From Turbatrix aceti (Eukaryota; Nematoda; Chromadorea; Rhabditida; Panagrolaimidae): a DNA stretch of 64,000 bases. Position 1 is the stretch's first letter. Each line of letters opens with the position of its first letter. The notes under the pieces were generated by a model, which worked only from the letters and a program-made list of their open reading frames with translations, was not told the origin of the DNA and did no database searches. Where the stretch lies: NCBI GenBank assembly GCA_963969345.1, contig OZ017769.1, positions 4,340,816-4,404,815 on the forward strand. Direction: 5' to 3'. The position numbers and the translations under genes were made by a program. Positions 1-12,500 of the stretch are shown one piece after another.

Positions 1-288
1 TGTCTTTAGGGGAATCGTTCGCATCTTGCTTGCATGTTTTCGAGTTTTCGGTTCAAGAACCGAATAAACCGTAAATAAAATTTATTTAGTGGCTTATTAA
101 TAATGTATCAGATGTTTTACAATGCCTAAAAATGAACGTGTTACAATGGTTATAATTGGTGTACGGTGCTGGTTGACATGGTCGTAATTTAGTCACTTTT
201 TACAATTTTTTCAATTTTATTTATAATTTTTTCCCAATCAAATTTTTATTTGTCCAGAAAAAAATCAGCAAACCAAAAATGATAACTT

Positions 289-1699
289 TCAGCGTTTGAC
301 TTTGATCTTGCTCAAGGCGGCACGTTTCTCGCCACGCTTTGGGCAAGGACAGTAATCTGAAAAAACCGTGCATTGCATAAAACTCAAAAACCGTCTATTG
401 TCAAAAACTCACTGGCATCATTTCCGGGATTTCCTGCATCGCCCGGAGGCCCACGTCGACCCTGCATTCCCGGTGTGCCGGACGGACCCATCGGTCCGAT
501 AGGTCCCTGCATGCCGTCCTCGCCGCACTTGCCGTCGTCGCCGGAGTACCCCTTCTGCCCTGGTGGTCCTGCAACTCCTGGCTTACCCGGCTCTCCGGGA
601 GGACCTTTTTTGCCCAGGACGCCGTCTCGACCAGGAGGACCCTTTTCGCCGACTTCACCGGATTTGCCCATTGTGCCGAGGATGCCTGGAGGCCCGGAGT
701 AGCCCTTGCGACCTGGATGTCCTGGACGACCGTTGCCGCCGGGTAAGCCGGTGGGGCCTTCTTCGCCTGGGGATCCTGGGAGGCCGGGAGGGCCTGCGGG
801 ACCGGGGGGACAGACGCGGCATTCGTTTCCCTAAAAAAACCGTTTTTGTTAGCAAAAAAACAACGAAAATACAAAAAAAAACGAAATGGGGGTCGAACTG
901 CCGTTTTTTTTGACCGAAAGCAAACATGAACAATCTTTATGTTTCGTTTGTAGAATCAAACGAGCAAGAACATTTTTGATCGTATTCGCGAACGAACATC
1001 TAACAGCAATTTTTTTAACATCAATTTTGGCACCGTTTTTCTAATTTTATCCCAATTTTTGATTGTTTTATGTAATTGAAAAATTTTGCTTTTTTCGCGA
1101 ACAAACGCTAAATTACAAAAAATCTGTTCACGAACGAACACGAACAGAAAAAATTAAATTTATTTACGAACGAACGCGAACGTTCGTCCAACTCTGTTTG
1201 AGAGCATCAAATTTTCTGGAAAAACCTACGAAATCGGTGGTGACTTGTGCTGAGGACCCAGGCAGTCCGGGACTTCCTGCAGATCCATTTTCTCCAGGTA
1301 AACCGTCATTTCCCTGGAAACAAAAATTCTGGATTAAGAACAAGTTGATTGCAAACTTACAGGTGGTCCCGGAGGGCCTGGAGGACCCGGTGGGCATTTG
1401 TTTTCCGCGATGCAAACTGAAAAACATGCATTTTACAAAAATCAAAAAATCTTTGCAGGACACATACCGCACTCCGGAGCCTGACGCTTAGGACGCCCCA
1501 TCTTAGACACCACGGCAACGTCCCTGATCTGCTGCCACGCCGTGTTCGCCACCAGACGAAACTCATCACTGTCGAACCTGACCTGGTCCTGGATGCCGTT
1601 GATCTTGATCATGAGCATCGGAAAGTATCCCAGTGTCAGCAAAATAGCCAACAACGACGTGCCAATTGCGACATAGCCTGCGCGATCACCGCTTCCCAT
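289..1699 (-). CDS. Cuticle collagen, five exons
   Basis: Structural collagen of the nematode cuticle, secreted by the hypodermis. Exons read on the minus strand are 1699-1468, 1416-1361, 1313-about 1245 (or 1230), 830-413 and 356-289; phases agree at every junction. The N-terminus has a short cytoplasmic stretch, one membrane/signal-anchor segment (about residues 10-33) and the conserved nematode collagen N domain, followed by a KRQA subtilisin-like cleavage site. After that come cysteine knots (ECVC, NKCPPG, ECRVCPPG, DGKCGEDG) separating Gly-X-Y blocks, and a short C-terminal tail NYCPCPKRG typical of the family. Intron 3 is long (about 400 bases) and holds a decayed copy of the family-A hAT-like repeat. 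Two in-phase donors are possible at the end of exon 3 (after CAA at 1245, or after TTC at 1230). The family assignment is firm; the subgroup is not determined. Confidence 0.93.
895..1200. repeat. Decayed family-A repeat in collagen intron 3
   Basis: Contains GAACGAACACGAAC, GTTCACGAACG and the core TAACATCAATTTTGGCACC shared with the intact copies at 3554 and 8452. The ends (near GGGGGTCGAAC and GTTCGTCCAAC) are degenerate. Confidence 0.5.
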
Positions 1700-1753
1700 T
1701 TTAGCACTCCTGCAGGAACAGCCTGTTGATGGTCTGCACAGACTGTTCCTCGC

Positions 1754-1761
1754 TTATATCC
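1754..1761 (-). promoter_or_regulatory. TATA-like box of the collagen gene
   Basis: On the minus strand the sequence reads TATAAGCG about 60 bases upstream of the collagen ATG. TATA-like boxes at this distance are common in strongly expressed nematode cuticle collagen genes. Position and strand fit; function is inferred. Confidence 0.45.
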
Positions 1762-1799
1762 CCCGCGCTACGGCTCATCAATTTTGGCAATTAGGAGCT

Positions 1800-3467
1800 A
1801 CGGGTTCCACCTGTCGACCAAAAATAACAATACAAACAGCATCTCAGCGGGGGTTGGTGTCTGACCGGGGGCCATTAGCGGTCCGAGGAAAACGAAAAGT
1901 CGCGAATAGCGTGTGAGTGATTGTTTATTCTTTGAATGGCTGCTGCTAGCACCTACGTGGATCCGTTGATTGAACAAAAACTGCAAAACTGGATTGCATG
2001 TTTCGCGGAAGAATCTTTGTTTTTTCATTGTTCATTGTGTTTTTTTGTCTGTATAAAAAATAAATATAGTTTTTCTGTCAATTTTTTTTGGGGGGGGGGG
2101 GAAGAAAGCTCAAATGTCCTGCAGACAGATAATCAAGCGTGAGTAGTGTCCGCGTCTGCAAATCACTTTTTTTTTACGGCGGGTAATGGTCAGTCGAAAC
2201 GAGCATGACATGCCGACAACAACTTTTATTTGCAATTCGTTCCACCCAGGCTCAGCGATGGCGACAAACAATCGCTTTGACATTACTCGGTGATCCTGAT
2301 CCTGATCCATCTGCCGTCTATCCGTCGTCCTCCTCCTCCTCGTCCTGCTCCTTGCCCTACGAGTCGGTCAGCCAGCCGCGCCCGCACTCACCCAGACAAA
2401 GCAACTTTTTTTTCTCACATCAGTTTGAGTCGGCGTTCGATGAGCCCCCGCCGACTACAGACCAGGGTTGTCGTTCGAGTAGTGCTTGAATTCGAGCCAG
2501 TCGACATGAATCGAGCGGCTTGAAGAATATCGAGTCGAGTCAATAATAAAACCCACAATTTTGAAAAATAAATATTTTTTTGGCCAAAAATTTTTTGATT
2601 TTGTTGGTTTATGTATTTTTGAAAATTTTCTGATTACAATACTGTAAATTTTTTTTTCCTGATTAAAAAAAATATAATTAGTGAGCACTCGACGGCTCAA
2701 AATGCATCTCGAAAATTTAGATGAGTTTAGAAAATTTTAGATGATTCCGAAAAATCTGCTAGAGACTACAGATCACGCCTCAGTGTTTCAGCCGCGTGTC
2801 TGGCTCTTGATAAAAAGTTTCAGGTTCCGTCTGTTGCGTGCCATATGTTTTTGCTATCGAGATTGGATTGTTTTTTGATCGATCACACGCCGTCTTTGTT
2901 TATGTCTCTGCTTTTAACGGACAAATTTCGTTTCAACGGATGATGGAGGACGGATTTATAAACAGAACCCCTTTTTGCCGACTTCCGGCCCGGCCCGTGT
3001 CCGATGACTTCAACGCCCTTTTTTTCACATGATTTTTTGAAATGCGTCATCTCTTATAAAAAACACGAAATCTCCTCTCCCGTGTGATCTGTGTTCGCTT
3101 GAAGCCTGCAAACACGTGCGTGCGTGTGCCGGCCGCCGTGAGTCACTCCTCCTTGTTCATGTTGACCAAGGAGGTTCTCCTGTGACCGGTTACTGCCCCG
3201 ATCAAACAAAGGAAGCCCCACAATGAGCTAAATAATTGCAACGTCTTCCCAGATACATACTGGTGGTGTTTTACAGCTTTTGGCTTATCTCGGATGTTTA
3301 TCGATCTGTCCTGTTTCCCAAAAAAAACCAAGTCCCTCTTCGAAGCTTGGCGAGCGTTTATCGTGTGGCGTACATATGTATTTACGTTCATTTAAAATTT
3401 ATAGTTACCCAAACTTTCAGCTGCATATTTACTTTCTTGTGCGTGACTGTTGAATGATTTTGCGACG
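1800..3467. other. Intergenic region, no gene seen
   Basis: Between the divergent collagen and acid sphingomyelinase genes. It contains homopolymer runs (G-run near 2090), a CCT/TCC-rich stretch near 2325-2350 and AT-rich DNA. Short open frames here have low-complexity or no recognisable content. A small hairpin is reported at 3148-3174. Confidence 0.5.
3148..3174. repeat. Small perfect hairpin (8-bp stem)
   Basis: Arms CCTCCTTG (3148-3155) and CAAGGAGG (3167-3174) flank an 11-base loop. The stem is too short for a miRNA precursor. It is noted only as local structure. Confidence 0.35.
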
Positions 3468-6400
3468 ATGGCAAGTCTAAAACATGTCTGCTGGATAATT
3501 CTGGCCGTTTTTTGTCTTTTGACCCCTGGTAAGTTCAAAATTTAAGGCTACATCAGGTATGGGCGAACAGCCGTTTTTTTTGTTCTCGAATGAACACGAA
3601 CATTTTTGTCAGTGTTCGCAATCGATCGCGAACGAACAACGAACAGAGTTTTACACATATTTCATACAAAATGTTGTCCAAACTGGGCATAAAAACGTAA
3701 ATTTACTATGCGTTTTCACATTTTTGGCGACAGTTTTCCTACACTTTTTATTGTCGAAGGTAATTAACACTATTTGTCATTTTTGGAAAATAACATCAAT
3801 TTCGGCACCTTTAAACTGATTTTACCTAAATTTTTGTTCGCTTTATCTGTTCGGAAAATTTATTTTTGTTCTCGAACGAACACGAACGCAAAAATTTGAA
3901 TTTGTTCGAGAACGAACACGAACGTTCGCCCCTCCCTGGTCTACATCACCAAACATTGTGTCCTTTCAGCGCAGGCAGGGCTCACGTCGTGCATCGCGTG
4001 CAAGGCGGTGGTCAAGAGCCTCCAGGCCGTCTACGACACCGACACTGCGAGCAGAAAGATCGTCGACCTAGCAGCGACAATCTGCGGAAAATTCACGAGC
4101 AATCCGCCGGCCATCTGCCACGGAATCACCGCTCAGTTCAAAGCCGAGTTTCTCTACGTCGTTCGCCAGGTGCTCTTTGACCCCGGCCAGTTCTGCGGTC
4201 TGTTCTTCTCCAACTGCGGCTCGCCACATAACCCATTTTCTTCCCACTGGAATGTCACCATTCCTCCCCAAGATCCTAGCCTACCTCCTGCGGCCCCTGT
4301 GCCACTTCCGACTTCGCAGAGCGCAAAAAAAGACCCAACCGGTGATCATTCGACTTTCCGGGTCCTGCAATTGTCGGATTTTCACTTTGATGAGACGTAC
4401 ACTCCGGGATCGGAGGCGCAGTGCGATGCTCCGCTTTGCTGCCAGCCGTCGAACGATACAGGGTCCTTGGGGCCTGTCAAACAGCCTGCGGGCTACTGGG
4501 GCAGTATTGCTTCTTGCGACGTGCCTCTCTGGACCATTGAAAACATGCTCCAGCACATCAACAAGACTGAGAAGGTTGGTTGGGGCCAGGGTTGTTCAAA
4601 TTCGCGAAAAACGTTCGCGTTCGTTTGTGTTTGTTTGCAAACAGATTTTTTTTAATTTTATGTGTTCGCGTTCGTTTGCGAACAAAGTAAAGTGTTTCGA
4701 ACATATAAAACGAACAAAAAATGGGATAAAATTAAATAAACGATGTCAAAATTGATAATATTTGACAAAAACACTCTCAAAAATGTTCGCATTTGTTCGA
4801 ACAAATTTAAAAAAATGTTTGTGCATTTGTAGATCGACTACATCATCCTCTCCGGCGACTACATGTCCCACAAAGACTGGGCGTACACCCGAAAAGGCCA
4901 CGTCGCAACGCTCAATCGCCTATCCGACCTCATGAACACGTACTTCCCCACTACGCCTACCATCTGGGGCATCGGCAATCACGAAGGCGTTCCTGTCAAC
5001 GCGTTCGCGCCGCATTTTGTGCCACGCAAGTTCCGGCCTCAATGGATGTACAACGCGCTCTACAATTCTGGACAGAAGTGGATGAGCACGCAAAACAGGG
5101 ATGAAGTATTGTAGTAAGTTGTTTACAATTATCACGGAAGTAAGCATGATTCAGAGAACCAGGATTTCCAAAATTTGGTAATTTATGTGAGCATCAGAGT
5201 TAAAAAGCTCTATTTTTCGTATATCCACGACGGGGTCATACGGGGAATAAAATCATCATTGCTCAAGGGTGAAAATGAAGTGAGCGCCTATAGGCAAACA
5301 TTGGTTGAGAGGCAACAGGGGAGCAGGGGAATGTTAGGCGACGAGAGAAATGCAAGTCTATGCAGTAATGTTTGCGAGCGGAAAAATCTGTGATTTGATC
5401 AAATCGCATTTTTTTTGTTTTTTTTATTACCGTAAACATACAATTTTTTTTTAAATAATTTTTTACGGTATTCATTGACAAAACAAAAAATGATTTTGCT
5501 TTCGTTTTCATTTTCAAATTTTTACTATTCTCCAAATTTCAGCCGAGGATCATTTTCCACGAAACTGACCCAGTCGCTGAAGCTGGTATCAATCAATACC
5601 GGCTACTGTGAAAAAACAAACTTCTTCCTCTACATCAACCAGACAGACCCGGATGGAACGCTGCAGTGGCTCGTCGACGAGCTCGTTGAATCCGAGAAGT
5701 CCGGCGAGTTTGTCCACATCATCGCTCACATTCCACCCGGCAACGGCGAATGCCTCGAGGGCTGGGCTCGCAACTATTACCGCATCGTGCAGCGCTTCTC
5801 CGAAATCATCCGCGCTCAGTTCTTCGGCCACATCCACTGGGACAGTTTTTCAGTTTTCTACGAAGATATGGATAACGCAAAATCGTCACCGATTGGAGTG
5901 CTTTACGCTGCACCGAGCGTGACGAGTTTTGAGAATCTCAATCCAGCCTACAGGATCTACACCGTCGATGCGGCTAATCGGCATGAGGTTTTGGATTTCG
6001 AGACTTATTTCTTGAATTTGACTCTGGCGCAAAAAAAGGAAAATGTTCCAAAATGGGAGCTTTTGTACACCGCCAAGGTTTGTTTTTTTGCAAAAAAAAA
6101 ATTTTGGGGATCATTTTCTCACGGTCTCGAACGCAGCTGATGTCCTAGAGCTGCCAGCTGTTTTTTACCATGCTCCAAAAAAATTGTCTGTAACACCAAA
6201 AAAAACACAAAAATAATTTAGGCAGAATACGGCCTCTCTGACCTGTCACCTGCGTCGTGGCAGTCGCTTTCTGAAAGTCTGCTCACCAACATTACGGTCT
6301 TTGATCGATTCGTCAGGTGAGTACGTGCCCCCGCTCCACGTTGTCTGGAGCTCGGGCTTCAAGCCCTGTTGCCAGCTTGGTCCCTAGGGTCCCTAAGGAA

Positions 6401-6654
6401 CTCTTTTTTCCCCGTTGTAATGACCAAGGGTCTTCAGGAACTACGCGCGTCGCCACGACTACCCCTGTGACTCCGACTGTCGTTTTGACATCCTCTGTGG
6501 CATCCGTTCCGGGCATCACAACGACCGCGACCTCTGCAGCGACCTCCATAGCCACAAAGACCCCCTTGGAAAGCTCATACGCAAGCGCACCGGTGGAGGC
6601 TCTTCTCTGCTGTCCACCTCGTTCCTCGGACGACTCTGGGATCGCTTTGGCTGA
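3468..6654 (+). CDS. Acid sphingomyelinase, six exons
   Basis: Secreted/lysosomal phosphodiesterase that hydrolyses sphingomyelin to ceramide and phosphocholine. Exons are 3468-3528, 3970-4574, 4833-5113, 5543-6077, 6222-6316 and 6438-6654, giving 597 residues, close to the usual family length. Seen in order: signal peptide (about 1-20), saposin-B domain rich in cysteine (about 25-105), proline-rich linker, then the calcineurin-like phosphoesterase domain. Metal-site motifs are LSDFHFDETY, SGDYMSHKD, GNHE, AHIPPG and GHIHWD, all present and in the expected order. The C-terminal cysteine-rich helix region (CDSDCRFDILC) is also present. Intron 1 holds an intact hAT-like MITE; intron 2 holds a half copy of the same family. 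C. elegans has several paralogues (asm-1 to asm-3); I cannot assign which one this is. Confidence 0.95.
3554..3938. mobile_element. hAT-like MITE, family A, copy 1 (intronic)
   Basis: A 385-base non-autonomous element in intron 1 of the sphingomyelinase gene. Left end CAGGTATGGGCGAAC and right end GTTCGCCCCTCCCTG are inverted repeats. Flanks GGCTACAT (3546-3553) and GTCTACAT (3939-3946) look like an 8-bp target duplication with one mismatch. Subterminal DNA is full of GAACGAACACGAAC motifs. CAGG-type ends plus 8-bp duplications are typical of the hAT superfamily. No transposase frame is present. Confidence 0.8.
4588..4832. repeat. Decayed family-A repeat in sphingomyelinase intron 2
   Basis: Starts with CAGGGTTGTTCAAATTCGCG and carries the GTTCG/CGAAC-rich subterminal sequence and the shared core around GTCAAAATTGATAATATTTG. 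The right terminus is not recognisable, so this is probably a truncated copy. Confidence 0.55.
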
Positions 6655-8443
6655 TCCTGCATTGCCCTGCTGGTCGAGGAAGGTGGATTTTGCCGGTATT
6701 CCTCTATTTGTACAATTCTTGCCGTTTTGTTTCCAAATTTGTAATAATTTTTATTTTTGCTCTTTTGGTTATCGTATAAAAGTGCAATTCACACGGTGGC
6801 ACTTATGTCAGTGTTGCCATAATTAGTATCAAATTTTTATGAAAAGTCTGCGATGACGACAACGTAAGCAGACGTGACTTTTTAAATGGATGTTTTATTT
6901 ATTTTTGGTTCGATTTGCACAATTTTTTAATTTTTTTTTTCATTTTTGCAGATTCGAGCTCCTGAATTGGCTCTAATCCGGCGTGGTGGATGTGCCCACC
7001 TTTGGCTTCCACTCGCCTCGGCACGGCTGGCTTCGGTATCGTAATCGATAGCGCCGGAGACAGCTGCGCGAAAGGCGAAAAAAAAACGGATAAAAAGGGC
7101 ATTAGAAGCGCCGGGCGACCGGCTAATCCTGCCTGGAGGTGCCATTGGCGTCAGACATTATCCCTCGCCGACATTTGCATTTCGAGAACCTCTCGGAGCG
7201 GCAATGGAGCAATGGAGGGGATAAAAAAAAATATTTATTACTCGTTAGTGAGTCTCGGAGAACTTCGCACCCGCCTTCGAAGGCCGATGCCCGTGGACGA
7301 AGGAAGACTGACGGCACGGCACGCCAGGGCTGTCAGTCAGCGAGCGCCGCGCTAGCTCGCTTGCTTGCTTCACGGCACAGGACAAAGGAGTACGACGACG
7401 ACGGAGTGGAGATAAAAAGCACCTAAATGTTCCCCCGGCCATCCATTTGGAAGCAGCCGGCTCACGCACGCACACGCCGTCGCCGCTGTCGCCGCCGCCG
7501 CCGCCACACGCGCTCCTTTCCTAGTCCCGTCCCGCGCCGCCCGCATGCATTTATGTTTTCTACTATTATTTGGCCACCACCGCAGGCCAGCAGCCCCGGC
7601 GCAAACGCAAAAATTGCTCGAAAGTACGTTACATGACCGGTCGAGTGTGCTTCAGCGCCCCGGCAGCGCAGCTATTTAGTTAGTCGGTACCGCTGCCGCC
7701 GGCGTTGCTGGCGCAGCCGCCGTCGGAAATAGTAGTTTTTCTATTTATGGCACTCTTCCTGCATCTGCCAAAACTGAGTGCGCTTCGCTGTGAGGGTGGA
7801 TGAAGGCGGTGGCGGGCGTAATTGGCTCTTGCCTGCAGCCGACACGTGACTCGAGTGTTGTCTCGCTTCGCGCCTGGCTTCTGAGTCTGAGTCTCACTTC
7901 AGCCTTTCGTCACGGGTTGGTTACTTTAATTGTCCCTGGCGGGGCTATTTTTGACCACTGCCGGCACCTATCAGACGTCTCCAAGCCGCTTCTTTCTGCG
8001 GAGGTTGGCTGGCGAGTTGGTTTTCTTTTCCCTTTTTTTTTGGAGGGCGAATTTAATCATCTGAGTTGTCCTGTGACCTGGTGGCTGGTGCCTGGTGGCT
8101 AATTAAAAATGACACCGTTGTCGTCGGCGGTGGCACGCCTGCCGACTTCCTAGAAAGTCCCCTGCTTAACTTTTGGCGGCTCAAAAAAGTGCCATATTTC
8201 ATTCAAAAAATATATATTATAAGAAAGCAGCTTTCGGTTCTTTGGTCGATCGTCAAGACAAATTAAGTCTGCTTCCAGCGGCGTAAATACAGTACCAAGC
8301 CCGCTTTTTCTTTTTTGTAGCTGCTCCTGGGCCGCCCTCGCCTGAGACAGCAGTTTTTCCACCTGCCGCCGCCATCGGGGGCGGTCTTACATATTTTTTG
8401 TCGTTTTCCGTGCGTTGATGACCGATGACTGTTTACCAAAGGG
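6655..8443. other. Intergenic region, GC-rich patches
   Basis: No supported gene. A GC-rich segment at about 6950-7800 includes CCG/CGC repeats near 7470-7510. Open frames there run in several frames at once, as expected of GC-rich non-coding DNA. It could be distal regulatory DNA for the downstream rege-1 gene, but nothing in the sequence proves this. Confidence 0.4.
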
Positions 8444-8451
8444 GTAAATAC

Positions 8452-9012
8452 CAGGAATGGGCGAACAACCGTTTTTTTGTTGTTCTCGAACAAAATTAAC
8501 AATACGAACATTTTGTTAATTTTGTTCCAGAAATCGAACGAACGCGAATTTTTTTGTCAGTGTTCGCGAACGAACGCGAACAGATTTTTACACATATTTC
8601 ATACAAAATTTTGTCCAAACCGGGCAGAAAAGCGTAAATTTCGGTATTATACGTTTTTCATTTTTTTGGTGACAGTTTTCCTGCACTTTTTATTGCCGAA
8701 GGAAATTGACACTATTTGTCATTTTTGGAAAATAACATCAATTTCGGCACCTTTAAACTGATTTTACCTAAATTTTTGTTCGTTTTATATGTTCGGAAAA
8801 TTTATTTTTGTTCGCGAACGAACTCGAACAAAGCAAATCTATTCTTGAACGAACACGACCGCAAAAATTTGATTTGTTCGCGAACAAACTCGAACGAACA
8901 CGACCGCAAAAATTTGAATTTGTTCGCGAACGAACTCAAACGAACACGAACGCAAAAATTTGAATTTGTTCGCGAACGAATTCGAACGAACACGAACGTT
9001 TGCCCATCCCTG
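8452..9012. mobile_element. hAT-like MITE, family A, copy 2
   Basis: A 561-base element with ends CAGGAATGGGCGAAC and GTTTGCCCATCCCTG (inverted, about 15 bp). It is flanked by a perfect 8-bp duplication GTAAATAC at 8444-8451 and 9013-9020. Its internal half is nearly identical to copy 1 at 3554-3938, but it carries extra tandem copies of the GAACGAAC-rich subterminal unit (about 8815-8995). No coding capacity. Confidence 0.88.
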
Positions 9013-9190
9013 GTAAATACTCTCATTTGCAGGCTTTCACGTTATCGTTCCCGACGACAGTCTTTGTCGCGACATTTTTTTTGTTTTGTTTTGTTCTTTC
9101 AAAATTCTGGTGCGTGTTGTGCCGTTCTTGTCTGTTCTTGTCTGGAGCAAAGAACCTTATTGGTACCGAGCTTATAAATAAGATTTCTGA

Positions 9191-9490
9191 TCATTTATAA
9201 GCCCCGTACTTGCCATAGGACAAGTTGAGCGCCTTACCGGTCTCAAACGTGTGATACTTCCGTTTCGGGGTCAATCGGAGAGAATGCTGACTGTTGACGA
9301 CGTCCTGTTTGAATAGGCCCAAGTGATAAGCCCCGGCGAAGTCGAAGGTGGGACGATTACCGAGGCACCCTCGAGGGCGCACGTAGACAAGACAATCAGT
9401 TCCGTATTCCGGTTGTTGTCGACCGACGAAGGCGTACGTATAATATAATTGGTGTTTTTTTTTCCAGTCGCATACAAACAGCCGACTTCT
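9191..9490 (-). pseudogene. Orphan coding-like fragment
   Basis: On the minus strand a frame of about 100 codons ends at a TGA at 9193-9191 and has protein-like composition, with aromatic and charged residues (TFDFAGAYHLGLF, KYHTFETGKALNLSYG). No start codon, convincing acceptor or partner exon is visible, and the frame is closed by a stop upstream near 9505. It may be the last exon of an unseen gene, or a relic of a transposon or processed gene. I do not recognise the family. Confidence 0.3.
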
Positions 9491-9544
9491 TTCTTATCCA
9501 ACGGCTTTTTTTTGCCTGCCCCGCTTATCGGCAGCGACATCGGT

Positions 9545-12500
9545 CATTCATTCGTTCGCCTGTTTTTTTACACGTATGAAAAAAGTGTGGCCATGGATGC
9601 GTTGTCGAAAAAAATTTGTTCTTCAAGTCAAAAATTATTTATTATAAATTTCGTATGAACAAATTAATTTTTACCCAGTCTGGTGCATTTCTGTTTTCCG
9701 GTACGTGTGTCTCGTTTTTTGGAGTCTGTGTAGGATAAAGTGCACTTTTCTTGGTCTAAAATTTAAAAAAAAACTCGTGTTTGTCTTAGCGGTACTTTGC
9801 ACTTTATGATTCCTTCCCGCCACCGTCGTTCAAGCAAATTTTATCAAGACATCCGTTTTTGATTCTTGTTTACGCCCTATTCCGGGTTCGAGGCGCGGAA
9901 AATTTAATAAAGCCTCTCTGGCAGCCGGCCCTGAAAAAGACGGTAATCAAATTTTGACTGAACTCGAAATACAAAAAATTGAATCAACTTTTGCAGCGAA
10001 AAGTGTCATTTGCGTCTTTGATTTTTTATCGCGTGGACAGTGAGCACGACCGGGGGCCTATTTTTGGTTGTTGACAGTCACCGGAGCCCCTCCCTTCCGT
10101 GCTTGCCTGAAAAAAAAGATTTAAAAAAAACAACTGCTTGTTGTTTTGCGCTCTCTTTTTTCCTCCTTTTTCGTCTTTTTCTTCTTCTTCGCGCGGCCCA
10201 GCGCAGAAATGACCAGTTTGTTGCTGGTTGCTGGGAAAAACATGGTTGTCCCAAAAAAAGCGGTTGATGCAACCCGACTGGAGCGGCTGGCTTGCTAATG
10301 CGTCACTCTGTGTTGCATGGAATGAATACAGGTCCTAACTATTTTTTATATTTTTTATTTTTTAGCTCGCTCGCTCTTTTTCTTTTTTCTCCAGCGATCT
10401 GTGATTGTGATTCATTTATTCACTCTGACATGAGGAGGAAGGAGGAGATGGACAGGACACAACAACTTGGCCTGCCGGTGCGGGCGTGGATGACGATGAC
10501 GACAGAGAATCGTCGTTTGGCGCGGTTAAACCTGTTTCGGGATGGATGGAAGAAGAGGAAGATGAGCAGGAGGAAATGGATGGGGTGTTAGTCAATCACC
10601 GCGCATCACCGCACTGTCCTGCCTTCCCTGCCTTGCCGATGGCGCAATAATGCGTTCGTTCGTTCCTTCGTTTGTTCGTTCATCAGCTGGGCCGGGCCGG
10701 GGCCTGATCAGACGGGTCCTGGCCGTTGAGGCGCTTCAAGAACTGGCTCATCCCTTCGAGCGTGCATGTATGCATGCATGCATGTATGCTGGTTCGGTTT
10801 TTGACGTTCGTATGTTGTTGTTGTTTTCAAAAAAAGGTGTTTTGATCAGTGCTTCTTTCTTTCTTTTCTTCGTCCAGAAAAAAAATTTTTAGCAGCCTTT
10901 TTTGTTCGATTTACGATTTTTTTTGTGTTTAACAATAATTTTTGTATTTATTCTTTTTTTCCGGAATTTTTATTTTGAATATAAATATTTTGGTTATTAG
11001 TTATTTCGGTCGTACTTCCATGGATCAAATCGAGGCCAGGCAATAAAAAGTATTTATTTATACATAAAAAGTGGATGTGCTCCCCTGTCCTCACCTGTCT
11101 CCGCGCACCCGGTCCAGCCGGTCTGTCGGTCACTCATTCATTCACCCGCCTTAGACCCCCCTCTACCTCCGCCTGCTCTCTTGCAGATTAGCCCTACGGC
11201 GATCCACAGATCCACAGCCTCCCGGACAAGAGACAAGAGGTATTGTCTCGCTTCCCCCGCTGCTTCCCTCGCTCCGGGCAAACGAACACCAGCACCGGGA
11301 GTGATGCTTCGACCTTTGTTTCTCCCGTCCGTCCCCCTCATCAGCGCTTGATTTGTCCTTTTTTTTTCTGTCTCTGTCTTTGCATGACCCATTCTGTCTG
11401 TCCCGATCAATTATCGGGGCTAATTGTCTGCGCTGGGGATGGATCATGGACCGAATAGTCAATTGTCATACTACTTTCTTTCTTAATTCCCTCTCCCCTT
11501 TTTTTTTCTAAAACTCGCGTCACCGTACATACAAACAAATTACGTTTCCACGTAATTTGTTGGAATTCGATTCTTGCTTACTTACTCTCATGACTGACGT
11601 AAGACGTAGGACACATGCGTAGACCAGAAATGTGATAACTCGAGTTTATTCCCCCCCCCAGCGAAGGAATGGTGTGCGTTACGCATGCATCTCCGGTCTG
11701 GCGAGGCTGGAGAAGAAGTGCAAGTTCTTTGGCCCCAACAAAAAAAACGTTTAGTTGTTATCATGTCTCTTTCTATCAAAGTTGCGCGAACACAGGTACG
11801 TATAAACTCTCTTTTTTACGTGTTTGACTTTGAAAACGTCCGCGAAAATCGTCAAAACTTGTTTCATTTCTGCAAAACTCCCTTTTTTGGTATTTAAAAT
11901 ACAGAGTATATTTTGGGGTTGTTTTGCTTGCGCTTTCCATTAATGTCCTGGACTGTTATCACCGATCGAGCGCGGAGTGCAGCTGGCCACAACGCAGTTC
12001 TCCGGACGCTTCCGCTGCATGTTTTGTTTTTTTTCTTGTTGTTTTCGCGATGCAGGCAACCTGAGTGCTGCCCGTGCTAGCTGAGCGCTCTCGTAAGGGA
12101 AGAGGAATGCCGGGTCAGGCGCGGGATGTCTTCCGTCTTGATTCCTTATCTCCCAGGTGTGCCTAAGGTCCGGTTGCTCCGGTTGCTTCGGTTTTCCGGC
12201 CCTCTCGGACGCACCTTCGCAGTTTTGTTATCATCACGGGTTGCTCGGGAACATCTTACGTCTTACGTTCCTTACGTTTTATGTACGTGCTGCTGGCCGG
12301 GGCTATCAGCCCGGCCAGTGCCACTCACTAATCCGCTCCTGCTCCGGTACAAACGCGGATGTGTCTCTTTCTGACCCGCACGCGTTGATTTGTCCCAGCG
12401 TGCACAGATCCCGATCATGATGAAGAAGAAGAAGAAGAAGTGTGTTTCGTTTCCGCGTCGTCCTCCGGTCCCGGTCCTCGACGTGGCGCGTGTCATCGTC

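Noticed and set aside
373..913. Plus-strand proline/glycine-rich frames over the collagen gene
   Set aside because: They are the antisense image of Gly-X-Y repeats in the minus-strand collagen exon 4.
3148..3174. miRNA precursor
   Set aside because: The 8-bp stem and 11-base loop are too small; no extended complementarity flanks it.
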